Shown: piece by piece, positions 1-6,505 of the stretch
Position numbering within the stretch: position 1 is the stretch's first letter
Layout: every line of letters starts with the position of its first letter
Assembly (NCBI GenBank): GCA_019347995.1
Contig: JAHWKH010000058.1
Coordinates: 1 to 9,942 of the forward strand
DNA length: 9,942 bases
From: Gemmatimonadota bacterium
Lineage (GTDB): Bacteria > Gemmatimonadota > Gemmatimonadetes > Longimicrobiales > UBA6960
Direction of reading: 5' to 3'
Program-made: the position numbers and the translations under genes
The notes under the pieces: generated by a model
What the model saw: the letters and a program-made list of their open reading frames with translations, nothing else
Told to the model about the DNA's origin: nothing
Database searches by the model: none

Positions 1-14
1 TGCTCTTCCGATCT
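1..14. other. Illumina adapter remnant (not genomic)
   Basis: The first 14 bases, TGCTCTTCCGATCT, equal the 3' end of the Illumina TruSeq-type adapter. The leading T fits the read-2 version (ending GTGTGCTCTTCCGATCT) rather than the read-1 version (ending ACGCTCTTCCGATCT). The partial gene that follows reads naturally down to base 15 and then enters the adapter, so genomic sequence should be taken to start at about base 15. Confidence 0.93.
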
Positions 15-310
15 GCCTGGGTGAGCGACTCGGCCGCCCCGCCTTCCGCGGGCATCCGGTACACGTGGCCGAGGAGGTCGAACACGAGCCAGCGGCCGTC
101 GGGAGAGACGTCCACGGACATCCACGTGCCTTCGTCGGTGGTGAAGTCGATCTCGTACGTCCGGCCGCGCGCCTCGGTCACGTCCCACGCGACCGCCGGG
201 CTCTGGGCCGCCGTCGAGGCCGGCAGGGCGATGCCCAGCGCGAGCGCGGCGGAGGCGATCCGGCGGGTGGCTCTTCGTGTCCGTGGTCCTCGCACGTCGG
301 TACTCTCCAT
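15..310 (-). CDS. Exported TolB-like (PD40) beta-propeller protein, N-terminal fragment; probably amidohydrolase family
   Basis: Reading from the ATG at 310-308 gives 98 residues with no stop before the adapter junction. A basic N-terminus (about residues 7-17, rich in Arg) precedes a hydrophobic stretch (about 18-34, ending PASTAAQS), a typical Sec signal peptide with likely cleavage near TAA-QS. The mature part contains [28 protein letters not shown] in two adjoining blocks (about residues 51-78), followed by [11 protein letters not shown]. The SPDGRWLVF stretch is a PD40/WD40-like propeller blade as in TolB. In the long periplasmic proteins I know with this opening, the propeller is followed by a metal-dependent amidohydrolase domain; here that part lies beyond the contig end, so the enzyme assignment is inference. 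No clear Shine-Dalgarno sequence precedes the ATG, and a short palindrome sits 2 nt upstream of it. The gene is divergent from ilvD. Confidence 0.8.
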
Positions 311-429
311 GGGTTGGAGCCAACGTTGCCGGCCCCATCGAGCGCCGCAAGCTCGCCCCGCCCCGACCCGGCCGATTAGGTTCCGCCGACGCCGTGGCAG
401 GAGCGCACCGCACCAGGCAGGAGATCGGC
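311..429. promoter_or_regulatory. Divergent intergenic region between the propeller gene and ilvD, with a small palindrome
   Basis: This 119-nt gap must hold the promoters of two divergent genes. A perfect inverted repeat GTTGG-AG-CCAAC (313-324) lies right beside the minus-strand start codon and could be an operator or a small hairpin in that mRNA leader. A TTAGGTT element at 376-382, 47 nt before the ilvD start, resembles TTAGATT found 34 nt before the partial gene at 9236, so it may be a -10-like element. I see no good -35 box, no leader peptide and no clear attenuator or riboswitch. All regulatory readings here are inference. Confidence 0.35.
419..423 (+). promoter_or_regulatory. Ribosome binding site of ilvD
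   Basis: AGGAG lies 6 nt before the ATG at 430. This decides the start: an in-frame GTG farther upstream (277) lacks support and would run into the divergent gene. Confidence 0.75.
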
Positions 430-2106
430 ATGTCCCCGCTCAACCCCTACAGCTCAAGGATCACGCAGCCGCCTTCCCAGGGGGCCTCCCAGGCGCAGCT
501 CCTGGCCACGGGGTTCAGCGAGGAGGACCTGGACCGGGGTCAGGTGGGCATCGCCAGCGTCTGGTACGAGGGCAACAACTGCAACATGCACCTGCTGGAC
601 CTGGCCGCGAAGGTGAAGGAGGGCGTGGAGGCGGCGGGGCTCAAGGGCATGCGCTTCAACACCGTCGGCGTATCCGACGGCATGTCCATGGGCACGCGGG
701 GCATGACCTTCTCGCTCCAGTCCCGCGACCTCATCGCCGACTCCATCGAGACCGTCACCTGCGGGCAGTGGTACGACGCCAACATCTCCATCCCGGGCTG
801 CGACAAGAACATGCCCGGCTGCATCATGGCCATGGGCCGCTTCAACCGGCCCTCGCTCATGGTCTACGGCGGCACCATCCGTCCGGGGCGCTCCCGCGGG
901 GAGGTCGTCGACATCGTCTCGGCGTTCGAGAGCTACGGACAGCTCATCGCCGGGAAGATCGACGAGACGCGGCGGCGCGAGATCGTGCGCAGCGCCTGCC
1001 CGGGCCCGGGGGCGTGCGGCGGCATGTACACGGCCAACACCATGGCGTCGGCCATCGAGGCCATGGGCATGTCCCTTCCCTACAGCGCCTCCACCCCGGC
1101 GACGGACCCGAAGAAGCTCGACGAGTGCTTCGAGGCGGGGCGCGCCATCCGCGCCCTCATGGAGCGCGACATCAAGCCGCGGGACATCATGACCCGGGAG
1201 GCGTTCGAGAACGGCATGGTGCTGGTCATGGCGCTGGGCGGCTCCACCAACGCGGTGCTCCACCTCGTGGCCATGGCCCGCGCGGTGGGGGTGGAGCTGG
1301 GCATCGACGACTTCCAGGCGGTGAGCGACAGGGTGCCTCTGCTGGCCGACCTGAAGCCCTCGGGGCGCTACGTGATGGAAGACCTCCACCGCGTGGGCGG
1401 CGTGCCGGGGGTCATGAAGTACCTCCTGGAGGCGGGGCTCCTCCACGGCGACTGCCTCACCGTCACGGGCCGCACGGTGGCCGAGAACCTGGCCGACGTG
1501 CCGGGGCTGAGCGAAGGGCAGGACGTGGTGCGGCCGCTGGAACGGCCCGTCAAGCGCACGGGCCACCTCCAGATCCTCAGGGGCAACCTGGCGCCCGGAG
1601 GCGCCGTGGCGAAGATCACGGGCAAGGAGGGGCTCACGTTCAGCGGCCCGGCCCACGTCTTCGACTCCGAGGACGAGGCCCTCGCGGCCATCGAGGAGGG
1701 GCGCATCGCGCGGGGCGAGGTCGTGGTCATCCGCTACGAGGGCCCCAAGGGCGGCCCCGGCATGCCCGAGATGCTCACGCCCACCTCGGCCCTGGTGGGC
1801 GCGGGGCTGGCCGGCCAGGTGGCGCTCATCACCGACGGACGCTTCTCCGGCGGGTCGCACGGCTTCATCATCGGCCACGTGGTGCCCGAGGCGCAGGAGG
1901 GGGGCCCCATCGCCCTCGTCCGGGACGGCGACGTGATCACCATCGACGCCGAGGCGCGCACCCTCGACGTGGACGTTCCTGAGGAGGAGATGCTCCGGCG
2001 CGGCGAGGCCTGGGTGATGCCGCCCTACAAGGCGACGCGCGGCACGCTGCACCGCTACATCAAGACGGTGAAGAGCGCCACCGAGGGCTGCGTCACGGAC
2101 GAATAG
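430..2106 (+). CDS. ilvD: Dihydroxy-acid dehydratase
   Basis: This 558-residue protein is a complete IlvD/Edd-family Fe-S dehydratase. It converts 2,3-dihydroxy-isovalerate and 2,3-dihydroxy-3-methylvalerate to the matching 2-oxoacids in cytosolic valine, leucine and isoleucine synthesis. The N-terminus [21 protein letters not shown] and the block [20 protein letters not shown] are typical of true IlvD rather than of Edd or sugar-acid dehydratases. The three cluster cysteines are visible: C51 (NNCN), C124 (GCDKNMPGC) and C196 ([12 protein letters not shown]). K126 after C124 matches the lysine that is carbamylated to bind Mg in this family. The second family signature, [12 protein letters not shown], covers about residues 467-478 and carries the conserved serines near the active site. 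The length fits the shorter bacterial form. The start is fixed by AGGAG 6 nt upstream and by the homologous N-terminus. The gene stands alone on its strand and its last 14 bp overlap the convergent TRAP gene. Confidence 0.97.
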   Translation: MSPLNPYSSRITQPPSQGASQAQLLATGFSEEDLDRGQVGIASVWYEGNNCNMHLLDLAAKVKEGVEAAGLKGMRFNTVGVSDGMSMGTRGMTFSLQSRDLIADSIETVTCGQWYDANISIPGCDKNMPGCIMAMGRFNRPSLMVYGGTIRPGRSRGEVVDIVSAFESYGQLIAGKIDETRRREIVRSACPGPGACGGMYTANTMASAIEAMGMSLPYSASTPATDPKKLDECFEAGRAIRALMERDIKPRDIMTREAFENGMVLVMALGGSTNAVLHLVAMARAVGVELGIDDFQAVSDRVPLLADLKPSGRYVMEDLHRVGGVPGVMKYLLEAGLLHGDCLTVTGRTVAENLADVPGLSEGQDVVRPLERPVKRTGHLQILRGNLAPGGAVAKITGKEGLTFSGPAHVFDSEDEALAAIEEGRIARGEVVVIRYEGPKGGPGMPEMLTPTSALVGAGLAGQVALITDGRFSGGSHGFIIGHVVPEAQEGGPIALVRDGDVITIDAEARTLDVDVPEEEMLRRGEAWVMPPYKATRGTLHRYIKTVKSATEGCVTDE

Positions 2107-3250
2107 CGCTCAGCCCAGCCGCCTGGAACGCGAACCGGGCGTACTCGAGCTCGTTGCCTGCCGAGTAGCGGAAGGCCGTGCGCCGGAAGGCGCTCCAGCT
2201 CTCGTGGATGCGGCGGAACGTGGCGTCGGCGGCCGACTGCTCCTCCAGCAGCGCCTCGCTCTCGTCCCACGCCGCCTCCAGGATGGCGTCGGGGAAGCTC
2301 CGCAGCTCCACGCCGTGCTCCCCCACGAGCCGCTCCAGCGCCCTGGGGTTCGCCACGTCGTAGCGCGCCAGCATGTCGGAGCTCACCTCCCGTACCGCGC
2401 TCCCCAGCGCCTCCCGGTACGCCCGCGGCAGGTCGTCCCACGCGCGGCGGCCCACCTGCAGGGTCGTCGTGGCGCCCGGCTCCCACCAGCCCGGCTGGTA
2501 GTAGTAGGGCGCGATCTGATAGAAGCCGAGCTTCTCGTCGTCGTACGGCCCTACCCACTCGGTGGCGTCGATGGCGCCCCGCTCCAGGGCCGGGAAGATG
2601 TCGCCACCGGCCAGCACCTGGACGCTCACGCCGAGGCGGCTCAGGATCTCGCCGGCCAGGCCGGGGATGCGCATGCGCAGGCCGCGCAGGTCCGCCAGGC
2701 TCGCCAGCGGCCGCCGGAACCAGCCGCCCATCTGGGGCCCGGTGGTCCCGAACGGGAAGTGGATGATGCCGAAGTCGGCGTAGACCTCCCGGAGGAGATC
2801 GGTGCCACCGGCGTGGTGCAGCCAGGCGAAGCGCTGCCGCGGGGTGAGGCCGAAGGGGACGGCGGTGTCGAACGCCAGCGCCGGGTGCTTGCCGATGTAG
2901 AAGTAGCCGGCGGTGAAGCCCGCGTGCACGGTCCCGGCCTCCACGGCGTCCATCACCTGCAGGCCCGGAACGAGCTCGCCGGCCGGATAGACGCGGATGT
3001 CGAAGCGGCCGCCGGTCAGGATCCGCACCCGCTCGGCCAGTCGCTCGGCCCCGCCGTGCAGGATGTCCAGGCTGGGGGGATAGCTGCTCGCCAGCCGCCA
3101 CTGCACAGGGGGCCCGGCGAGGCTCCCCTCCCCGGCGTCCGTCCGGCTCGCCGGATCGGCGCCGCACGCAGACAGGAGCCCCGCGCCGGCCAGCGAGCCC
3201 GCGGCGGTGGCGAGGAAGCGCTGCCGGGTGATGCCTCCGCCGGTCTTCAG
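2093..3250 (-). CDS. TakP-like TRAP-transporter 2-oxoacid-binding lipoprotein (start uncertain)
   Basis: The mature domain closely resembles TakP-type TRAP binding proteins, which capture 2-oxoacids with a bound sodium ion. Matching motifs are [19 protein letters not shown], the [10 protein letters not shown] glutamine, the arginine of RMRI, and [16 protein letters not shown] with its Glu-Trp pair. The Gln-Arg-Glu-Trp spacing (Q173, R194, E231, W232 if counted from 3250) matches the TakP ligand set. The first canonical start is a GTG at 3106-3104, giving 337 residues and no signal. The frame stays open upstream and encodes [20 protein letters not shown] followed by SAC: a Tat-like or Sec lipoprotein signal with a lipobox cysteine (C29). 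No ATG, GTG or TTG precedes that signal. A CTG at 3250-3248 overlaps the ankyrin stop as CTGA and would give 385 residues; an ATC at 3232-3230 is the other possibility. No TRAP membrane subunits are in the window, so it appears to be an orphan binding protein, last in its operon. Confidence 0.85.
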   Translation of the reverse strand: MKTGGGITRQRFLATAAGSLAGAGLLSACGADPASRTDAGEGSLAGPPVQWRLASSYPPSLDILHGGAERLAERVRILTGGRFDIRVYPAGELVPGLQVMDAVEAGTVHAGFTAGYFYIGKHPALAFDTAVPFGLTPRQRFAWLHHAGGTDLLREVYADFGIIHFPFGTTGPQMGGWFRRPLASLADLRGLRMRIPGLAGEILSRLGVSVQVLAGGDIFPALERGAIDATEWVGPYDDEKLGFYQIAPYYYQPGWWEPGATTTLQVGRRAWDDLPRAYREALGSAVREVSSDMLARYDVANPRALERLVGEHGVELRSFPDAILEAAWDESEALLEEQSAADATFRRIHESWSAFRRTAFRYSAGNELEYARFAFQAAGLSAIRP

Positions 3251-5090
3251 CAGACCTGGCAGTCGTGGTTGTTCACCGCGCCCAGGCTCTCGAGGAGCGC
3301 CAGCGCCTCGGGGTAGACCGGCACCCGCTGGACGGGGCTGTTGGCCATGTCGGCCGTGGTCTTCCCGCGCCGGCTCACCAGCGTCACGTCGGCCCCCTTC
3401 TCCACCAGGAAGCGGATCACCTCCACGTCGCCCCGCGCCGCGGCGTGGTGCAGCGGCGAGAACCCGTTGGCGTCGCGGGCGTTCACGTCGGCGCCCAGCT
3501 CCTCAACCAGGTATTTCACGGCGGGGAGCCACCCGTCGGGGGCGCCGCGGTGGAAACCGCCGGCGTAGCCCTCGCCGAAGCCGATGCCCGCCGCGGCGTG
3601 GATGGGCTGGGCGTCGGGACCGTACAGCGGCACCGGCGGCAGCCCGGACTTGTCCTCGTTCTCGTCGTCGTTGTAGCGCCGGCGGCGCCGCTCGGGCATG
3701 CGCTTCGTGGGGATCGTCGGGTCGGCGCCGTGCTCGACCAGCAGCCGCATGGCGTCGACGTCCTGCGCGTAGGCGGCGCGCCAGAAGGGCGTGGAGCCGG
3801 CGAATTCCACGCTCAGGCGCGAGAAGTTGTACTCCAGGTACCAGAGGGTCTTCTCCAGGCGGACGTTCGGATCCGCCCCCGCTTCGAGCAGCCGCTCCAT
3901 GAAGTCGAGGTACTGCGTCTCCTGCTTGTACGCCTGGGGCTGGGGATAGATGGACTTGGAGTGCCACTGGAGGTTGAGGGCGGCGTAGAGCGGCGTCGCC
4001 CCGGCGTCGCTGGCCCGGTTCGGGTCGGGTCCGCCCCCCTTCGCAGGAGATCGAGCGCCAGGTCGAAATGGCCGTTGATCGTCGCCATGAGCAGCGGGCT
4101 AGTCCTGTCGCCCGCGCTCACCTGGTCGATGTCGGCGCCTCCGTCCAGGAGCGCTTCGGCCGTGGCGGCGTGGCCCTCGCGCACCGCATGCAGAAGGGGC
4201 GTGAGCCCGCCCTGCGTGCCCACCAGGTCGTGGTATCCCAGGGGATCGGGCTCCTCCTCTTTCTTCTTCTCCTCCTCCTCGTCCTCGTCGGCCGCGGCGG
4301 TGTCGCTGGCGGCCTGGACCTCGTCGAAGTTGCGGGCGACGCCGATGTCCTCGGGCGTCACCTGCCGGCCCTCCGCCGCGGCCCTCTCGAACGCGATCAT
4401 GGCGTCCAGGCGGGCATTGCGGCGCTCCCGCTCCTCGTCGTCCGCGTCGGCACGGGCGGCGATGTCCTCGGCCCTCGAGGCGGCGTCCAGGTCCGCGCCG
4501 CGCTCCACCAGCAGCGCCACGACGGCGACGTGCCCCCAGGAGGCGGCCCACATGAGGGGGGTCTGCGCGTGGGCGTGATCACGGGCGTCGACGTCGGCTC
4601 CGTGGTCGAGGAGCGTGCGCGCGGTCTCCACGCTGGCCGCCTGCGTGGCGAAGTGGAGCGGCCGCGCCCCGGTGGACGTGGCGGCGTCGGGATCGCTCCC
4701 CGCCTCGAGGAGCGCCGCCGCCACCGCCGCCCGGCCCGCGCGGCTGGCCAGGTGGAGCGGAACGTAGGCTCCGTTGCGCGTACGGGCGGCCGGGTTGGCC
4801 CCGGCGTACAGGAGCATCTCCGTCAGCTCCAGGCCGCCGACCTCCGCCGCCCAGTGGAGGGCGGTCATGCCGTCGCCCTGGGCCGCGTTCACGTCGGCGC
4901 CCTGCCGGAGGAGGGCGCGCACCTCGGCGACGTCGCCCCGCATGGCGGCGTCCGCCACGGGGGCGTCGGGGGCCGTCCCGACGCCGAGCAGCGCGGCGTC
5001 GGCCACCCGCGCGTCCGGAGGCATGCCGCCGGCCAGCAGCGCGCCCAGGCAGAGGGCGCCGAGGGTCCGGCCCAGGATTCTGGTTCGCAT
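3247..5090 (-). CDS. Secreted ankyrin-repeat protein, frameshifted by a 5-bp duplication
   Basis: Two overlapping frames are parts of one gene. The first runs from the ATG at 5090 through 355 residues to GADP (codon 4028-4026). The second resumes at AAC 4020-4018 with NRASDAGATPLYAALNLQW and continues 257 residues to the stop at 3249-3247. Removing five bases gives a continuous 612-residue protein. It has a Sec signal peptide (about residues 1-22, perhaps to 32), then ankyrin repeats at about 44-204 (DGMTALHWAAEVGG, TGARPLHFATQAA, QTPLMWAASWGH), a charged linker at about 206-283 ending in an E/K-rich tract, and more repeats at about 293-600. The last residues are HDCQVC, a C-terminal CxxC. 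Ankyrin repeats usually bind proteins; the partner is unknown. As I recall, proteins of this type occur beside DUF1592/DUF1552 genes. RBS AAGGAG is 8 nt upstream. If the frameshift is real, the gene is inactivated; if it is a sequencing error, it is intact. Confidence 0.85.
4022..4031. repeat. 5-bp tandem duplication (GGGTC x2) that breaks the ankyrin frame
   Basis: On the plus strand the bases read GGGTCGGGTC. Deleting one copy joins GADP directly to NRASDAGATPLYAAL, a normal ankyrin continuation. The duplication lies next to a run of six C (4034-4039), but that run is in frame and needs no change. Confidence 0.85.
4251..4280. repeat. 30-nt uninterrupted polypyrimidine tract encoding the acidic/lysine linker
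   Basis: Bases 4251-4280 are all C or T on the plus strand (all purine on the coding strand) and encode the E/K-rich part of the ankyrin linker. It is low complexity and the least GC-rich patch of the gene, so it is prone to slippage, although it stays in frame here. Confidence 0.8.
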
Positions 5091-5098
5091 GGATGTCG

Positions 5099-5104
5099 CT
5101 CCTT
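5099..5104 (-). promoter_or_regulatory. Ribosome binding site of the ankyrin gene
   Basis: AAGGAG on the minus strand lies 8 nt before the ATG at 5090, inside the 29-nt gap after the DUF1552 stop. The DUF1592 gene has the same CCCAAGGAG context with the same spacing. Confidence 0.75.
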
Positions 5105-5119
5105 GGGACGAGCCTTTCT

Positions 5120-6505
5120 CTACGAGAGCGCGAGCTCGCCCGTGCTGTCTCCGAAGTGGTCCAGGTCGTCCATGCCCAGGGCGTGGAGCGCGCTGAGCAT
5201 GGCGTTGGCCATGGGGGTCCGGTCGGGCGCCTTGATGTGGACGTTCCCTTTCAGCCCGCCGTTGGCGCCTCCCACGAAGAACAGGGGGCAGCGCACGTGG
5301 TTGTGGAGGTTGGGGTCGCCCATGGCCGAGCCGTACAGCACCAGCGTCTTGTCCAGCAGGCTCGCGTCGCCCTCCGTCCGGTCACGGAGCCTCTCCAGGA
5401 GGTAGGGGACCAGGCTCACGTGGTACTTGTTGATCCCGTGGAAGTCGAGGATCGCCTGCTCGTTACCGCCGTGGTGGGACGCGGGGTGGAACGCCTTGTC
5501 GATGCCGCTCTCCGGATAGACGCGGCCCGACGCGTCGCGACCCAGCTTGAGGGTGAACACCCGGGTCGTGTCGCTCTCGAAGGCCAGGAGCTGGAGGTCG
5601 AACATGAGCTCGACGTGCTCCCGGAAGGAGTCGGGCACGCCCGCCGGCGCCCCGGGCAGCTCGCGCGCCTCCCCGCTGGAGTTCTGCGCCTCGACCCTCT
5701 CGATCCTGCGCTCCAGCTCGCGGATGGACTGGGTGTACTGGTCGATCCGCTGGACGTCGGCGGGGCCGAGCTGGCGCTTGACCTGCGCCATCTCCCGGGC
5801 GATCCAGTCGAGGATGCTGCTGTTCTCCCGGCGCCGGTACGCCCGTTCCTCGGGCGTGCCGCCCGCGCCGAACAGCTTGTCGAACGCGGCGCGGGGGTCA
5901 CGGATCATGGGGAGCGGCTCGGTGGGTGACGCCCAGCTCAGCGAATCCGTGTAAACGCAGGCGTAGCCATAGGCGCAGCCGCCCGCCTGGTCCACGTTCT
6001 CGATGCAGAGCTGCATGGACGGGATGGGCGTCTCCTGTCCGGAGCGCTGGGCGAAGAGCTGGTCCATCGAGGTGCCCTGGTAGACGTCCGAGCCCTCGGT
6101 GATCTTGGCGTGCGCCTGCGTGAGGAACGTGGCCGTGGAGCGGAAGTGGTCGCCTCCGATCTCGGCCGTCTGGAACGCCTCGGCCATGCGCACGTCCGTG
6201 TTGCTCACGATGGTGAGCCGGTCGCGGAACGGCTCCAGCGACGCCAGGGCCGTGGGCGACAGGTCGAAATCGCGCCCGATGGCCGCCGGGGACCACAGGT
6301 TCTGCGTCATGCCCCATTCGTTGGAGCCGGCGGCGCCGTGGACGTTCTCGATGGCAACCAGGCGGGGCTTGTCGATCGCCGCCCGCGCCTCGGCGCCGAG
6401 TCTGCCCGCCGGCATCATGGCATCGAGCCAAGGAAGGGCCACCGTCGCGCCCATGCCGCGCAGGAAGGTCCGTCGCGGTAGCGCCTTTCCCGTGATGAAG
6501 CTCAT
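5120..6505 (-). CDS. DUF1552 (HXXSHH) family protein, Tat-exported
   Basis: This 461-residue protein belongs to the DUF1552 family, known in Pfam as HXXSHH. The naming motif is present as HPASHH at residues 340-345. The N-terminus carries a twin-arginine signal, PRRTFLRGMGATVALPW (about residues 10-26), pointing to folded export through Tat. Other family-like blocks are AIENVHGAAGSNEWG (51-65), GGDHFRSTATFLTQAHAK (117-134) and YGSAMGDPNLHNHVRCPLFF (391-410). A charged, heptad-like segment at about 236-275 may form a coiled coil. The family's biochemical role is not established; the His-rich motifs suggest metal binding, which is inference. The ATG at 6505-6503 overlaps the TGA of the DUF1592 gene as ATGA, and GGGAGG sits 5 nt upstream, so translation is probably coupled. 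A longer open frame extends upstream to 7840, but that part lies over the DUF1592 coding frame and is a shadow. Confidence 0.93.
   Translation of the reverse strand: MSFITGKALPRRTFLRGMGATVALPWLDAMMPAGRLGAEARAAIDKPRLVAIENVHGAAGSNEWGMTQNLWSPAAIGRDFDLSPTALASLEPFRDRLTIVSNTDVRMAEAFQTAEIGGDHFRSTATFLTQAHAKITEGSDVYQGTSMDQLFAQRSGQETPIPSMQLCIENVDQAGGCAYGYACVYTDSLSWASPTEPLPMIRDPRAAFDKLFGAGGTPEERAYRRRENSSILDWIAREMAQVKRQLGPADVQRIDQYTQSIRELERRIERVEAQNSSGEARELPGAPAGVPDSFREHVELMFDLQLLAFESDTTRVFTLKLGRDASGRVYPESGIDKAFHPASHHGGNEQAILDFHGINKYHVSLVPYLLERLRDRTEGDASLLDKTLVLYGSAMGDPNLHNHVRCPLFFVGGANGGLKGNVHIKAPDRTPMANAMLSALHALGMDDLDHFGDSTGELALS

Noticed and set aside
277..429. GTG start extending ilvD by 51 codons
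   Set aside because: The extension runs into the divergent gene, lacks similarity to IlvD N-termini, and the ATG at 430 has a good RBS.
454..2052. 532-residue minus-strand and similar plus-strand open frames across ilvD
   Set aside because: They have no family signatures and biased composition; ilvD is unambiguous across the whole stretch.
2096..2130. Bidirectional terminator between ilvD and the TRAP gene
   Set aside because: No stem followed by a T-run is visible, and the region is coding on both strands.
2055..3167. 370-residue alternative minus-strand frame across the TRAP gene
   Set aside because: It is an Arg/Gly/Pro-rich shadow; the neighbouring frame carries all TakP motifs.
4034..4039. 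Run of six C as the cause of the ankyrin frameshift
   Set aside because: The codons across the run read R-R-G-A-D-P in frame; the break lies just beyond it and is explained exactly by the 5-bp duplication.
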